Shown piece by piece: positions 22,071 to 33,358 of a stretch of DNA of 64,000 nt. The DNA is taken from assembly GCA_000708835.1 (NCBI GenBank), contig DF237257.1:41885-105884 (forward strand), read 5' to 3'. The DNA is from Klebsormidium nitens (lineage: Eukaryota; Streptophyta; Klebsormidiophyceae; Klebsormidiales; Klebsormidiaceae). Every line of letters begins with the position of its first letter. The first letter of the stretch is position 1. The translations under genes were made by a program, and so were the position numbers. A model generated the notes under the pieces. The model did not search any database and was not told the origin of the DNA. It saw only the letters and a list, made by a program, of their open reading frames with translations.

Positions 22071-23546
22071 GGAAACGAACCATGCGAGCAGCACTAGAAC
22101 GTTAGCCGTTTCGTTCGTTTCAGAACAGCCGGTCCGACCAAGTGGCCTCACTCTCATTAAAACATGCGAGGCTTGCATTGCCTTGAGGCAGGCCCGTGTT
22201 GTCTTTGTCGAGGGACCGTCAGAAGTCCGCTCTCGTATGATTGAAAGGCGATTGAGGCTTGCCAACTTGCAATCAAAGTTTTGACTACATGCTCCGTGTG
22301 AATGATGCATACATTCTACTACCACCAGTTGCAAAAGTGCGCGGTCCATGTATCCATGTAGCTCAAAATCAGACACACATGCGCAGCAGAGTCACGACAT
22401 GTGATGCAACTGGCGCACTGCTTTGATACTTGTATGAAGGTGCCGGCCAGCTCCAGTGACGCGTTAAAGGGAGACTCACTTTGATCCACAATTTGTGGTA
22501 GACCGCCTAGACTAGACCAGAGCTCAGAGCTGGCACCGGCGCCTCATGCATGAGCGGATATGGACTTATATATATACATGTCGGATGGATCTTGCATCTA
22601 GACATTTAGTAACACATCTGCAGGCCAGCCAGACTCGATCATCGATGGCATCGACCGAGTGGATCGCGAGTATACGGCATGTGGACACGTACTTTATCTT
22701 CATGCAAGTTAATAGCGCTATCGTCATGAGCTCTTTGATTATTTGCACGACAAGTACAACGATCGGGGCAGAACGTCCCAAATGATATATAGTATGTACC
22801 ACATGCAGTGGCGCATCCACATGTGCCGGCCGCCGCTGCCGGCCTATTAGTAAGTAGTTCCTATAGGGCACGATCATGCAATATAGTGACCATGGTCACG
22901 CGCTTAGATTTATGAACCCTGAGCCACAGCATGAGCTATTGGGCAACGTTCGCCAGTGAGACTGCATGGGGTACTTCACTTATGATCGATTGACTCTACA
23001 GCTGCCCGGCCAGTCACGCTAATCTGCGATTGCGCCGGGTGGTCGAAGACACTGAGGATGTATCAAACAACTGAGAAGGTCAATACATAGAAGAAGAGTC
23101 GACATTGAGAAGCGTTTTATAGATTAACATGAATACATAAGATTTTGCTACGTGTCTGCTTTGACTGCCTTCATTGTTCCGACAAACAAGTTCTACACCT
23201 GGAAACCTATACTAGTCCCATTGACTGATATGACAGAAGACACGAGCTTTGTCCTTTTGGCCGGCCAAGAACTCTACTTCACCGCACCATCTTTAAAAAA
23301 TGCATATATTGGAGGCTACGTATACAAGATCGCCCCGAGCCGCCAAACGCGAAAGCGTCAACCTATATGCACGAGCCCAGCTAACAGACTCCCAGCCAAC
23401 ACACCGGCTTTTCACACCGCTCATTGACCACGAGACACTTTTTCAATTGGCGTTCCCCGCGCGTGCATCAACAGCCTAACCCGCCGCTTTACTCTACAAC
23501 GAGTTTTAACGCCCGAAAAGACGGGACCCAACTCGATACTTTATTG
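22071..23546. other. Intergenic region between convergent genes, no gene seen
   Basis: The region separates the 3' ends of the coiled-coil gene (+) and the receptor kinase gene (-). It contains AT-rich runs (TATATATACATG near 22570) and short frames without coding character. The 3' UTRs of both genes must lie here. Confidence 0.45.
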
Positions 23547-26500
23547 TTATGACGAGTTTGCGTCGTGCAACCGGAGGACGACGGCGCTCATGGACGGGCG
23601 CTCCTCCCCTTGCAGCGATATGCACTGGTACGCAAGCGCCGCAATCTTGAGCACGGAGGCGCGCGTCATGGAGCCCTGGATGCGGGGGTCCACGATTGCA
23701 AGGGTGCGGTCGGGATCCCGCAAGTGCGGCCGGGCCTGCGCAAAACAAATGGACACGGTTTAGGATCGGATTGTCAGGCTTTGATCAGGCGTGGAGAGAT
23801 ACTACGAGCTGAGAGGCTTTACTTTCACGGACTGATTAGCCACTTGAATTTTTTTAAAAAAGGGCCTGCACAAGATTCACGTAAACTGCGCATCTCCTAA
23901 AGAGGCAACGCAAATACTTTGCTGCGGTCTGGAACCGCATCCATGTGCGGAGAGGGGTACAGACGATCCAAAAAGGGAAAAAGAAGAGCTGGACTCACCC
24001 ATTTGGCGAGGCTGCCGTCAGCGGAAGGAAGCGTCTGGTCGATGGGCTTCTTCCCGGTCAGCATCTCCAGCAACACCACTCCAAAAGCGTAAACGTCGGA
24101 CTTTTCAGTCAACCGCTGACCCTCGTAGTACTCGGGGTCAAAGTAACCTGCGGAGCAACAAAAGCAGGCTTAAAGGCTGATCGATGCTCAAAGGAAATCG
24201 CTTGGAAGTCCCTGCAATGCCCTTCCTGGACACTTCATTGATGGACCGGCTCTGGTGCGTCCAAAGTGGGCTTCGCGAGTGCCTCCAAATCCCCCGTAAG
24301 GACCACAAACAATTTCGCACCTACTTCGTCTGCCAATGTTGATATGCAAAACAACTTCAACTGCGGCGATCACGAAAGAGTAACGGAACAGCCTCTGTTC
24401 GTACAGCTCGCAAAGCTCTGCCAGCATATACTCCAAACATTCCACGCTCGAACGACGCACCTGGCGTCCCCCGCACGAAAGTTGACGACGCGGGCTGCGA
24501 CGCATTAGTGAGCGCGGCCTTTGAGAGCCCGAAGTCGGCCACCTTGGCGTTCCAGTCCTCGTCGAGCAGGATGTTGGAGCTCTTGATGTCCCTGCAACCA
24601 CGTTCATTGCCAATAAGTTTCCGCCCCTGTTGCAGCTCATTGAATGTGGCCTGACCTCAAGTCCAGAGGTGATCAGCGAAACGGAGCCTCGAAGCCGAGA
24701 GTCGAGAAGTCTTCCAGTAAAGTCAAGGCAAGTTGGCAGAATTTACCAAGACTTTTTATCTGCGAAGTTGCAGCCTTGTCTCTTCTCGCCCTAGATCTCA
24801 GTCTGGAGTTCACGTATATTTCAAACGAAGCTTGGCTTTAGGGTTTCCTGGTTTTAGGAGGAAGTAGAATAGTAGCGCACCTGTGGATGACAGGTGGCGT
24901 TGCGATGACGTGGAGGTGGTCCAGGCCCTTGGCAGCACCGATGGCAACCTCCAGGCGCATCCGCCACGAGAGGGGCTTGTGGGGGCCTGGCGGTCAGGGA
25001 ACAACAGGTAGGGTTTGTTAAGCAAAAAAGTGAAGGTTTTCAAAAACGAGGAACCCGCACGTAACGAAGACAAGAGACGGAGAATCACGCCTTGAAAGCG
25101 GAGAACGCGAATACCTGGTTGTACAAAGCGAAGGCAGAAAGAAGCAAGCCTCGCGCCCGCATCTGGGGTTCAAGAGGCTTACCAGAAGGCGTGAAGCAAC
25201 GCAGCGAGTCCAAGAACAGGCCTCAAACTATCTCAAAGACACTCTTTAACATGCTGCGCGCATATCGTAGTCAGCTGTTATCAAAAACAGACACGACCAG
25301 AAATCTACTTTGGCCGGCTTACCGCGGAGGTGCTGCGCGAGGTTCCCGTTGGGCATGTACTCGTAGCACAGCAGCTGCTCCTCATCCGTCGCGCAGAAGC
25401 CGATGAGGCGAACTAGGTTGGGGTGCTTCAGCCGGCCCAGGAGCCGCACCTCGTTGATGAACTCGCGCATGCCCTGCTTGGACTCCTTCTTCATGCGCTT
25501 CACTGCGATGAGCGAACCGTCGTCGAGAAGACCTTTGTAGACCTTGCCGAACCCGCCGCCGCCGAGGGCGCCCTGCGGATGGAAAGGCCAGGAAAGATGA
25601 GGACGTGATATAACACGCTTACGGTGAAACGATCGAGATGCCTAAACTCTAAAACTTTAGAAGCTCAGAGCTTTGCTCCGAGAACTCTGATCGGTTCTTT
25701 TCTAAGAATCAGCACATTCGTTGGAAGCAGAGAAAAAGACAAACGTCAGCAAACGAGACGGGAAGCGACTACAACCGAATCTGACTTTGATAGATTACTA
25801 CAACCGAGCCTGAGTTGTCCACATTGGCATCGACTTACATGCAAGCGACTTCCTATTGCTCGTACTTCGGGACTTAGATCTATCAGAACTGTCTCTTCTC
25901 GTCTCAACTGGCCTGGGATTTCGCAAAGATTTTGAATGGACAGGTGTGTGCTCACGTTCTCGTTGAAGTAGTCGGTGGCCACCAGGATCTCGCGCAGTGT
26001 GAAGCTGCGGCTCGTGACTGTCTCTCCGGCAAACGGCATCGCCGAACCGACCGTCGATGTACTGCAAACCAAGCAAAATCCGAATCGTGGGCACGAGAAA
26101 GGATCGCCAAAACTGAACGAGACTAGCGGCTTGAGAAGCAAATACACAGAGCCACTCCCTTTTGATCGGAACCGAAGTCGCTGCTAGAGCTTAGCAGTCC
26201 AGAGCGAATCGCGGACATTGCACCTCGCGCCAACAACCACTGATACTGCGACTTGCAGACAATCAAAGCAATTTGATTGGTAACATTAATCAACCAAACT
26301 CCCTTCCCATCCTCTCGGAATAGCTCCAAAATGATGATCCTTACGAAGAAACGGTCTTGCCCCCGTGAGTCCCGGTCAGACCCCCGCTCGTCTGTGCGCG
26401 GTCGTGGCTGGTCGAGCGGTCGGAACTCGCCGTCTTGTCGGCGTAGTGCAGCTCTCCGCTGGATCGTTCGGACGAGCGCGAGCTCATGCCGGACTCTTTG

Positions 26501-29500
26501 GACGCGCGAACGTGTCCGACGTTGGACGTGCCCTCGGGCATGCTGATCACGACCGACTGGGGGGGGGACTTGGAGGAGTGGATGGAGGGGGGGGCTGCGC
26601 AGGAGAAGTCACGAATTTACTTTTAAGGGAAAGGGCCGTTCAAGTGAACATTGTGGTGTTCCAAATAGGTCGACAGAGATGCAAACGAAGAGAAAGCCGT
26701 TTGGGAAGATGAACTCGATCAAAGGTCATGCGACTAGCATGTCTGGGTTGAGCCACTTCCAATACGCTTGCAGCAAGAGCAACTCGAAAGGAGAAGAAAG
26801 CCAAATCGACCGCTTGATAATGGAGGCAGGAGTGTCTCGAAAGTGGTACCAAATTGGCCCCTCTTGCCGTCCTTCCTCTTTGGCACAGGCCGTTCGAAAC
26901 CCCGAAGCGGAAGGGTCTGTCGAATCGCAAGAACTCAATAGCAAACGCCTCCACCTGTCTTTCCCAACAACTTCGAAGAAAGCAAGTCGAACACAGTTTT
27001 GTACTTTCCGCTGCTGCCGACTCACCTGCCGTTGGCAGAACCTCCTGGTTCGGGTTCCAGTCGAACCACTTCCTCGCAAGCGCCGTGTGATCCTTTGGCT
27101 TCGCACTCTTGGACCGTCGCCAGAGGCAAAAAGCAGCACACGCGGCAACAAAGAGGAGCGCCACGACGCAGAGAACGACGACAATGATGATGATAGTGGT
27201 CTTGTTGCTGTCGCTGCTGGGGGACCCGACGGGCGCTGCAAAATGAGAAATTGTCTGGTTCGGAAGCTGTGGGATTGGCGTGGTGGGCATGAGTGCTGCT
27301 TACAGAGTTGTCCTATCTCTGTGCTTCAGGATAGACACCAATCAGAGGGACTCTTCAACCAAAGAAGGACGTTGCAAGCAAACAGAAGGCGGGAAGTAGC
27401 AACGCTCGAAATAAGAGGTAGAGGGATAGCAACGGGACAAAAAGGGAAGGGTGGAACAATTTCGCACCACAGCTTTCCTAGGAACAATAGGTATGCGCAC
27501 ATGTCATTGTCACTGGAGTTCAAAGGCACTTACCAGGAGGCGTGTTCTGCCTCAGCAAAAGGCTCTGCGAGACTTGGCCTTGGCCAACTAGCTGCGTGGG
27601 GAAAACATGACCAAAGGTCAGTACTCGGGCAAATGCTGGGCACTTCTACGCTTGACAAGTGGATTGGGCCCACTTTCTGATGGGCCTCAGAAGGTCTTCA
27701 GACAAAGCTCAGGGCTGTTTGAAGGTGCTGCAGACCGTTTGTGAACGAGGCAAGCGATGCCTGACAGACGAGAGCAGCATCCAATCAGGCCTTCAGAGAT
27801 ATCAATTGGTGGCCAGAGTTCATTTCCGAGTCGAATGCCTGACAGCTATGCCTGATACCCATAAGCAGAGTGGGCGTGCGAGTGTTGCACTGGTAAATTC
27901 TGCGAAACGCTTGCCATGCCCCTCACCTGTCCCCTAGCCGCCCCGCTGGCGTAATCGTTCGTCAGCAGGTTAACGTAGCGGTTACCACCCGGGTTAAGAA
28001 TCTGGTAAATCACTTCTACATTGGGCACGACAACACAGCCCCCCGTGGGGAACTTGGGCTGGCCGCCGGAACTAAAAGTAACTAGAGTGGGCCCGTTTTG
28101 GCCGGCACTTCCGGAGTTGATGGTAAGGCCTGCTGGGGGGCTCTGTAGGCCAGAAGTGGAAAGTCTCCAGAAGCAAACGGTATTGGTGCCGAGCACGTTG
28201 ATCATGACCTGGCCGTTGCCTGCAAGAAGAGAGATTGGCGTTTCGATCAGACGTGGATCAAGATAAGCTGCAAGTGGTTAAGCCTGAGTTAGGCGGGTTT
28301 GCAGAACGTAGGCCCTGGGTTGCTAATAAGGGCTCAATGGGGGCAGCAAAAAGGGCTTTCTCAATCAAGGTGGTTGTATGGCACAGTTGACAGAACAGAA
28401 TGATCACAGGCTGTAGTGTAGTTCTCGCTGTGTCTGAGATACAAAACTTCAGTGGTGACCTAAGATATGCATCTAAACCTGAATGCGGCACAGTCTTATC
28501 AACGTTTGAAGTAACTATTGTATATCAAGTTCCATGCCCCTGTGCCGTACCTAAAAATATCCGACGGCAGACTTTCGCGGCAAAGGACAGCACCATCCTA
28601 GGCCTGGAAGAGAACCAGATAAATCACATACTGCCACATACACTCAATCTAGATACACACAGAAGAGCTGTCGCATCTAGCTGCCCTTCATGCATAAGAT
28701 AGATTGACCACTCACCGAAACAACTAGCAAGGCCCACACAAACAATGCGTTCGAAACACTCACCATCCCCAGCAATCGTCGGCACCTCCTCGGTACCTTG
28801 CAGTCCCACACGCGCCACCGCTGTGTTCAACTGATTGCGCACCAATCCATAGTTTACATTGTTCAAGTCGTGAATGTTGATGTAATACTCGCTCATGTTC
28901 CCCAGAATCCCTTGGACCGCTTTCGAATCTACAGCGGTGCATGCCGGCTGCGTCGGGTCGTTCGTAATCGGAAAGAAAACCGTCACGGGCCCCACTTGCG
29001 TGGCCTCCCCAAAGTGAAGGTGCGCGCCCGACAGAATGTACCCATCCGGCGTTTGCAGGTTCAGGTCTGAGAGGCATACTGCGTCGTCAGCAAAGGTTAT
29101 GATCGCGGAACCGTTGGCGGGGGTGTTGATAGCCGGAAGCTCGTTTGCGCTGTCCAGCATGACCTTGGCAACTAGAGTGGGGAGCTGGCCCCTCAGAATG
29201 CCAGCGTCCGGATAGTCTTCATTGTACACTGTAATGTAAAAGTTTGCGGGGTCGGCTAGGATCGACCTGAACACTGAGGGCGCCACCTGAACCGAGCCGC
29301 TAACGGGGAGCAAGGACGACACGCCGAAGTCTACAACCACCCTTGCGGATGCCGTGTTTGCTGCGCCGGCGAATAGGCGGATCCCCGTGATTGGCTGAGT
29401 GATGGAGTCATCGAGCTGGAGCTTGTCAAAGAAGATAGGGAGGGGGGAGGTGCTGGTCAGGGGGTCCACATTCTCTGGGAAACTGAGGTGGATGCTGCCT

Positions 29501-30461
29501 TGCGCAAGGGGGGTGCCGCTCAGTGGGGGGGTCACCTTGGCGCTGTTCAGATACACAGTCATGTTCACATTGGCAGAGGCCCCTGTGACAGAAAACGTAC
29601 AACATGAGTTTTGTGACATTTGCAGAGGCACCTGAGTAAGGAAAAGAGCATGTTGAAAGCTTATAGTGTCCTCTTGCGAGGTATCAAATGCACTGATTCT
29701 CAAGACAAGCAGACTCAGCCCATGCATTCGAGCAAGACGTCCAGAAGGTAAAGAGCTAGCTGGTACCCAGAATGTTCTTTCTAGGCATGAAACAGATTTC
29801 TTGGAGCTTGAAAACAAGAAACGGAAATCTGCCAGCTTGCAACCGAGTTAATCACCAACAGCTACCAGAAGGGGCACTTTTCGAACGTCAGCCAGGGCAT
29901 TGAGCTAGCAGTAGGTATCCGAAGCCCAAGGTCCAAACCAAGAGATATTGACCATCCCAACGGAGTAGTTTTAACTTTGAGCAAAGTTCTACGGTTTTCC
30001 ACGGGCTTGACTAAAGCCCGTGGCCTTCTTTGTGAAAGAAACCTTAAAGAATGTTTCCCCCAGTTCTTGGCAAGATTGAGTCCCAACATTCCCAGTCATA
30101 CCGTAACTAGAATTGTACACTTGTGCGGAGAAAGGAGAATTGCAGTTGCAATAAGCTTTGTTTCTGTGTATCACCAAATTGCAAAGTTTGCAACTTTGTA
30201 CACTCTGGCTTGTGTGAGAATAAGCCACGACCAATATGGCTGCAGACGGCGCTTCCACTGTTCATAAAAGAACCGACAAACAATAAGTTGGGACGTGCCA
30301 GATTGAATTGTGGACCCAGCATCATCCAACTATGGCTCACTAGGCAGTCGAGCAGACTTCTTACCTGACATGAGAAGTGCAAACACAATGACAAGCAAAG
30401 CTTTCATCGTCCATTCTTGCTGCAAACTATCCCGCCAAGCACTGGCGACCCGATGCCCCAT
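23547..30461 (-). CDS. Receptor-like kinase with three extracellular CHRD domains, 12 exons, about 885 aa
   Basis: This is a predicted plasma-membrane Ser/Thr receptor kinase. Exons in order: 30365-30461, 28764-29582, 27927-28219, 27534-27591, 27026-27235, 26345-26594, 25956-26061, 25323-25572, 24881-24986, 24461-24591, 23999-24147, 23547-23735; every join keeps phase. The signal peptide is [18 protein letters not shown] (from Met-19; Met-1 adds 18 residues) and is completed across intron 1. Three CHRD (chordin-type) repeats follow, at about 38-166, 170-284 and 288-404. Each ends in an RGQL-like motif (ILRGQL, LVRNQL, ARGQL), and the second has the typical [15 protein letters not shown] short linker leads to one membrane helix ([20 protein letters not shown], about 437-460) and basic WRRSKSAK. 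The kinase (about 605-880) has [28 protein letters not shown] (an RD kinase), ADFGLSK and [11 protein letters not shown], so it looks active. The ligand is unknown. Confidence 0.9.
29576..29640 (-). repeat. Exon-edge duplication at CHRD kinase exon 2 acceptor
   Basis: The exon 2 edge at 29582 (transcript CAG then GGGCCTCTGCCAATGTGA) is echoed 49 bases upstream in the intron, edge at 29631 (CAG then GTGCCTCTGCAAATGTCA). Both copies carry an AG acceptor. The copy in the intron would need a different frame to be used. Confidence 0.75.
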
Positions 30462-31205
30462 TTTTTTGGCAACACAACTGCAGGCCCTTGATAAAACCTA
30501 GAAACAAGGATGTTGGCTTCCGCACAACTTCCTGATTGCACTGGCAGATCACCAAATATGTGTATCTCTCAGCTCGCTTCTGTATACTCAGTTGACTGTA
30601 CTGTTGATCGCTGTGACCTTGAAAGCAACTGGAACCTGCAGGTTGTCCCTCTTTTTCTTCAAAAACGTCCAAGGGCAGTGTCAGGTATTGTCTGTAATGG
30701 GTAACCCTTGACAGGACCCTCGCACGCCCGTCGACAAGTCGGTCACTCCTAAGCGCTCTGCACAATTCTGCTTCTCTTCCAAAAGCTCAAATGAGCGGCT
30801 CGTCACACAAGCCTGAGAACAAAGGAGAAGCTTTGTCCTGTACATGTGCAGCTTGCTTAAAGTTCGAGACGGATGGCCTCTTCCCACAGGAGGAGGCTTG
30901 CTCAACGAAGTCTTGAACAGCCCCAATTTGCATGGCGCTCAATCTGGCCAAGTGCATGACGACTCTGACTGTCACATGGGGATGTACACACAAGGCGCAA
31001 ATCAAGGAGCACTTCCTGCCAGAACGAAGATTTCGCGAAAGATACACGTTCATTTACTGGTCCCGAAAGTAGCGTGCGCTCTTACTGCCGTCGGATGGAG
31101 GGTTTGAAAGCGAACCAGCCGTCAGATGGAGAGTTTCACAAAGGAAATCTGAAATGGGGCTCCTAAATTCGTCACGACCAGGCCGCCAGAGGAATGAGTA
31201 CCACT
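30462..31205. other. Upstream region of the CHRD kinase gene, no gene seen
   Basis: No coding frame is convincing. The first few hundred bases upstream of 30461 presumably hold the promoter and 5' UTR of the receptor kinase gene. The start codon context AAAAAAATGG is favourable for plant initiation. Confidence 0.4.
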
Positions 31206-31399
31206 CCGGCAACGCTAGCTTGCACTAAGAGCAGCTTGCACTAAGATAGGCACCCGGGGGACGGGTGGGGTTAGTCTGGGGGTTAGGGTGGGTACGGGTG
31301 CGGAGCGTGTTGTTTGTTGTGTTAGGGTTTTTAGTTTGGGTGCCCGGGAGCTTCGTATCTTAGTGCAAGCGGCTCTTAGTGCAAGCGAGCGTTGCCAGT
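31206..31399. mobile_element. Hairpin MITE-like element A1 with 39-bp terminal inverted repeats
   Basis: Left arm 31210-31248 and right arm 31356-31394 are inverted copies with very few mismatches (CAACGCTAGCTTGCACTAAG against CAACGCTCGCTTGCACTAAG). Each arm contains the sub-motif GCTTGCACTAAGA twice. The roughly 95-bp core (about 31257-31353) begins GGGACGGGTGGGGTTAG and is shared with element A2 at 32070. No protein is encoded, so it would be non-autonomous. Confidence 0.8.
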
Positions 31400-31400
31400 A

Positions 31401-31683
31401 TACCATACCAACACGCCGGTTGGGCATCAATTAATTATTTTCGATTTTGCCCAAAATTTTCAATACTATTTATATTCCTTTTTTCATTCTGCCCAAATTT
31501 TCAAATGAATCAAAATTCCAATATTTGATCTTTGATCATTTTTGGCTGCTGGAAAAAGGATTTCTGAGCATATATTCCAAAATTTCAATTTCTCAAAAAT
31601 TCCAAAATGAGTTGCTCAATTTTCAAATCGTACGTAATTAATTATTGGGCAAAAATCTGCCCAACCGGCGTGTTGGTACGGTA
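31401..31683. mobile_element. AT-rich MITE-like element B with 26-bp terminal inverted repeats
   Basis: Left arm 31401-31426 and right arm 31658-31683 match at 25 of 26 positions (TACCATACCAACACGCCGGT against TACCGTACCAACACGCCGGT, both continuing TGGGCA). The interior is strongly AT-rich with repeated AAAATTTTCAA and AAATTCCAA words and has no coding capacity. It directly abuts element A1. Confidence 0.8.
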
Positions 31684-31804
31684 TGAGTACCTTTTGCGGG
31701 TTAAACGTGGCCACTTTACTAGCTTCACTGGAATCATTGCACACTTGCACGTCGGAAAGCGTTAAAGTGAACTCGGAGTCCGGACTAATAGGAATAATAA
31801 GCGG

Positions 31805-32068
31805 CAGGCAGGCGGACCGCAGAACCGCAGAATAGCTGGGGGACGACCAAGAATTGCAGCGCTACCGTCCAGATTTTGACGTCAAAAAATGAACGCTCAA
31901 GATCTTTCGTTTATTCTTAGTTAGACCCGGTTGGTCCAAACCCTAGTATCGGAACCTGTCCTGCCCAAGTTGGCGACCCCCTAGCTAAACTTGGCAGACT
32001 GGAGTCCTTATTTTCAGATCGGACGGTAGCGCTGCGATTTCGTCCATCGCGAAGTTCTGCGGTCCCCT
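31805..32068. mobile_element. Hairpin element C with long imperfect inverted repeats
   Basis: The left arm (about 31812-31872) reads GGACCGCAGAAC and later GCAGCGCTACCGTCC. The right arm (about 32019-32066) is its inverse (GGACGGTAGCGCTGC, then GTTCTGCGGTCC). The arms are imperfect, with mismatches and small gaps. The interior, about 140 bp, has no coding capacity. Confidence 0.65.
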
Positions 32069-32069
32069 G

Positions 32070-32195
32070 CAGGTATAATAAGCTCGCCAGCCTGGGACGG
32101 GTGGGGTTAATTTGGGGGTTAGGGTGGGTACGGGTGCGGAGCAGGTAGATTGTTGGGTTAGGGTTTTTAGTGTTAGTTGGAGCTTATTATACCTG
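32070..32195. mobile_element. Hairpin MITE-like element A2, same core as A1 with different termini
   Basis: Termini at 32070-32085 and 32180-32195 are perfect 16-bp inverted repeats (CAGGTATAATAAGCTC). The core from 32094 to about 32186 matches the A1 core closely, including GTTAGGGTGGGTACGGGTGC and GTTAGGGTTTTTAGT. The termini are unrelated to those of A1. Confidence 0.75.
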
Positions 32196-32228
32196 GCTCT
32201 TATTTTATCTAAACTAGTCCGTCATAAA

Positions 32229-32385
32229 AAAGTGGGCGTCTGCACTCGCGAGTGCACCTGGACATCGGACGGTTTAACTTCCGAGTTGAATCTATCGGAC
32301 GGCGCAGAGTTGGCCTTCTCGAGGCTCTCCTCAGGACTCAGACTCACTAGTGTGCATTTCCCGGCTTTGAAATCCGACGCCCACT
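32229..32385. mobile_element. MITE-like element D, copy 1
   Basis: The segment runs from AAAGTGGGCGTC to GACGCCCACT, forming short terminal inverted repeats. Its interior shares with copy 2 the words ATCTATCGGACGGC, CTCACTAGTGTGC and TGAAATCCGACGCCCACT in the same order. It is non-coding. Confidence 0.75.
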
Positions 32386-32666
32386 CCTCTTCGGCAGCAA
32401 ACGCCTTTCCCGCAAGATTCGTAGATCGTACGCAAATTTAGCCAGTTGACCAGCGCGCCAAATTAAATGTCCAAGTGGCAGCATGATATTGGCCGTTGCC
32501 GGTAGACATATAAGTACCGATTCTGTACGGTACCGTACCGTGGAGCATGTTGGTAGACCATGCATGACGTAAGCAGGCAGTAGGCCTGCACTCGGTCACA
32601 CGCACGCGGCCGCCAAGCGGCCGCCCGCCGACGTCCACAACTCTGCAGTGTCTGGCGGCACCACGT

Positions 32667-32820
32667 TTAAAGTGGGCGTAGGGCTCGCGAGCTCATATGG
32701 AAAATGGACGGTGCTAACAGCTGAGTTGCATCTATCGGACGGCCCACAGCTAGCCTCTACAACCCGCCCTCATGACTCAGTCTCACTAGTGTGCTTACTG
32801 AAATCCGACGCCCACTTTAA
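32667..32820. mobile_element. MITE-like element D, copy 2
   Basis: The termini TTTAAAGTGGGCG and CGCCCACTTTAA are inverted repeats. The interior aligns by eye along its whole length with copy 1 at 32229. The TTTAA and TTAA at the ends could be a TTAA-type target site, but this needs more copies to test. Confidence 0.75.
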
Positions 32821-33358
32821 GTACGTTCCACGTCGACGTTGAGCTCAGTCGCGCATGCCAGGCATTGCCGGGCCCGATGCATGTATATACCATTCACAGC
32901 ATCATTGTGTCATGCTTGACGTACTTGGCCCTGTATATACTTGCCGACAGCTGAGGACCCCACAATGGCAGTCACCCGAAAAGAGGCGCGTATACCGGTA
33001 TTATAAGAGAGTCTTTTGGTGTTCGATCCAGACTAAGTTAAGGTGGCCGCCATCTTACAACGCCATGCAGAGCTTCTGAAAGCGGCGATCTGCACCGAGC
33101 AATTTCTACAAACCACTGCTGCCCGCGACATGCAAGCGCATAGATGTGATGCTAAGGGCCAAGCGGACTGCCGGGCAAGGCGACAAGGCGGCCTGCATGT
33201 ATACGTAGTTATCGAAGCAATCGCGCCAAAGATTTATATAAGACTGGACACAACCTAGATGAGATGAATTAGACGCAAATAAAATGCAGACACGTAGTAA
33301 TGCTTTCCGCCCACAGACCAGTCTCCGGACTGCACTTAACCACTTATCTGAGAGTCGA
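32821..33358. other. Intergenic stretch downstream of TRAPPC11
   Basis: No gene is seen. The part nearest 33358 should contain the 3' UTR and poly(A) site of TRAPPC11. Confidence 0.4.

Noticed and set aside
26679-27680. Plus-strand open frame of 333 codons
   Set aside because: It runs across exons and introns of the CHRD kinase on the other strand and shows no domain.
31257-31353. Telomere-like words (GTTAGGGT, GTTAGGGTTTTTAG)
   Set aside because: They are part of the core shared by two hairpin elements and do not form a tandem telomeric array.
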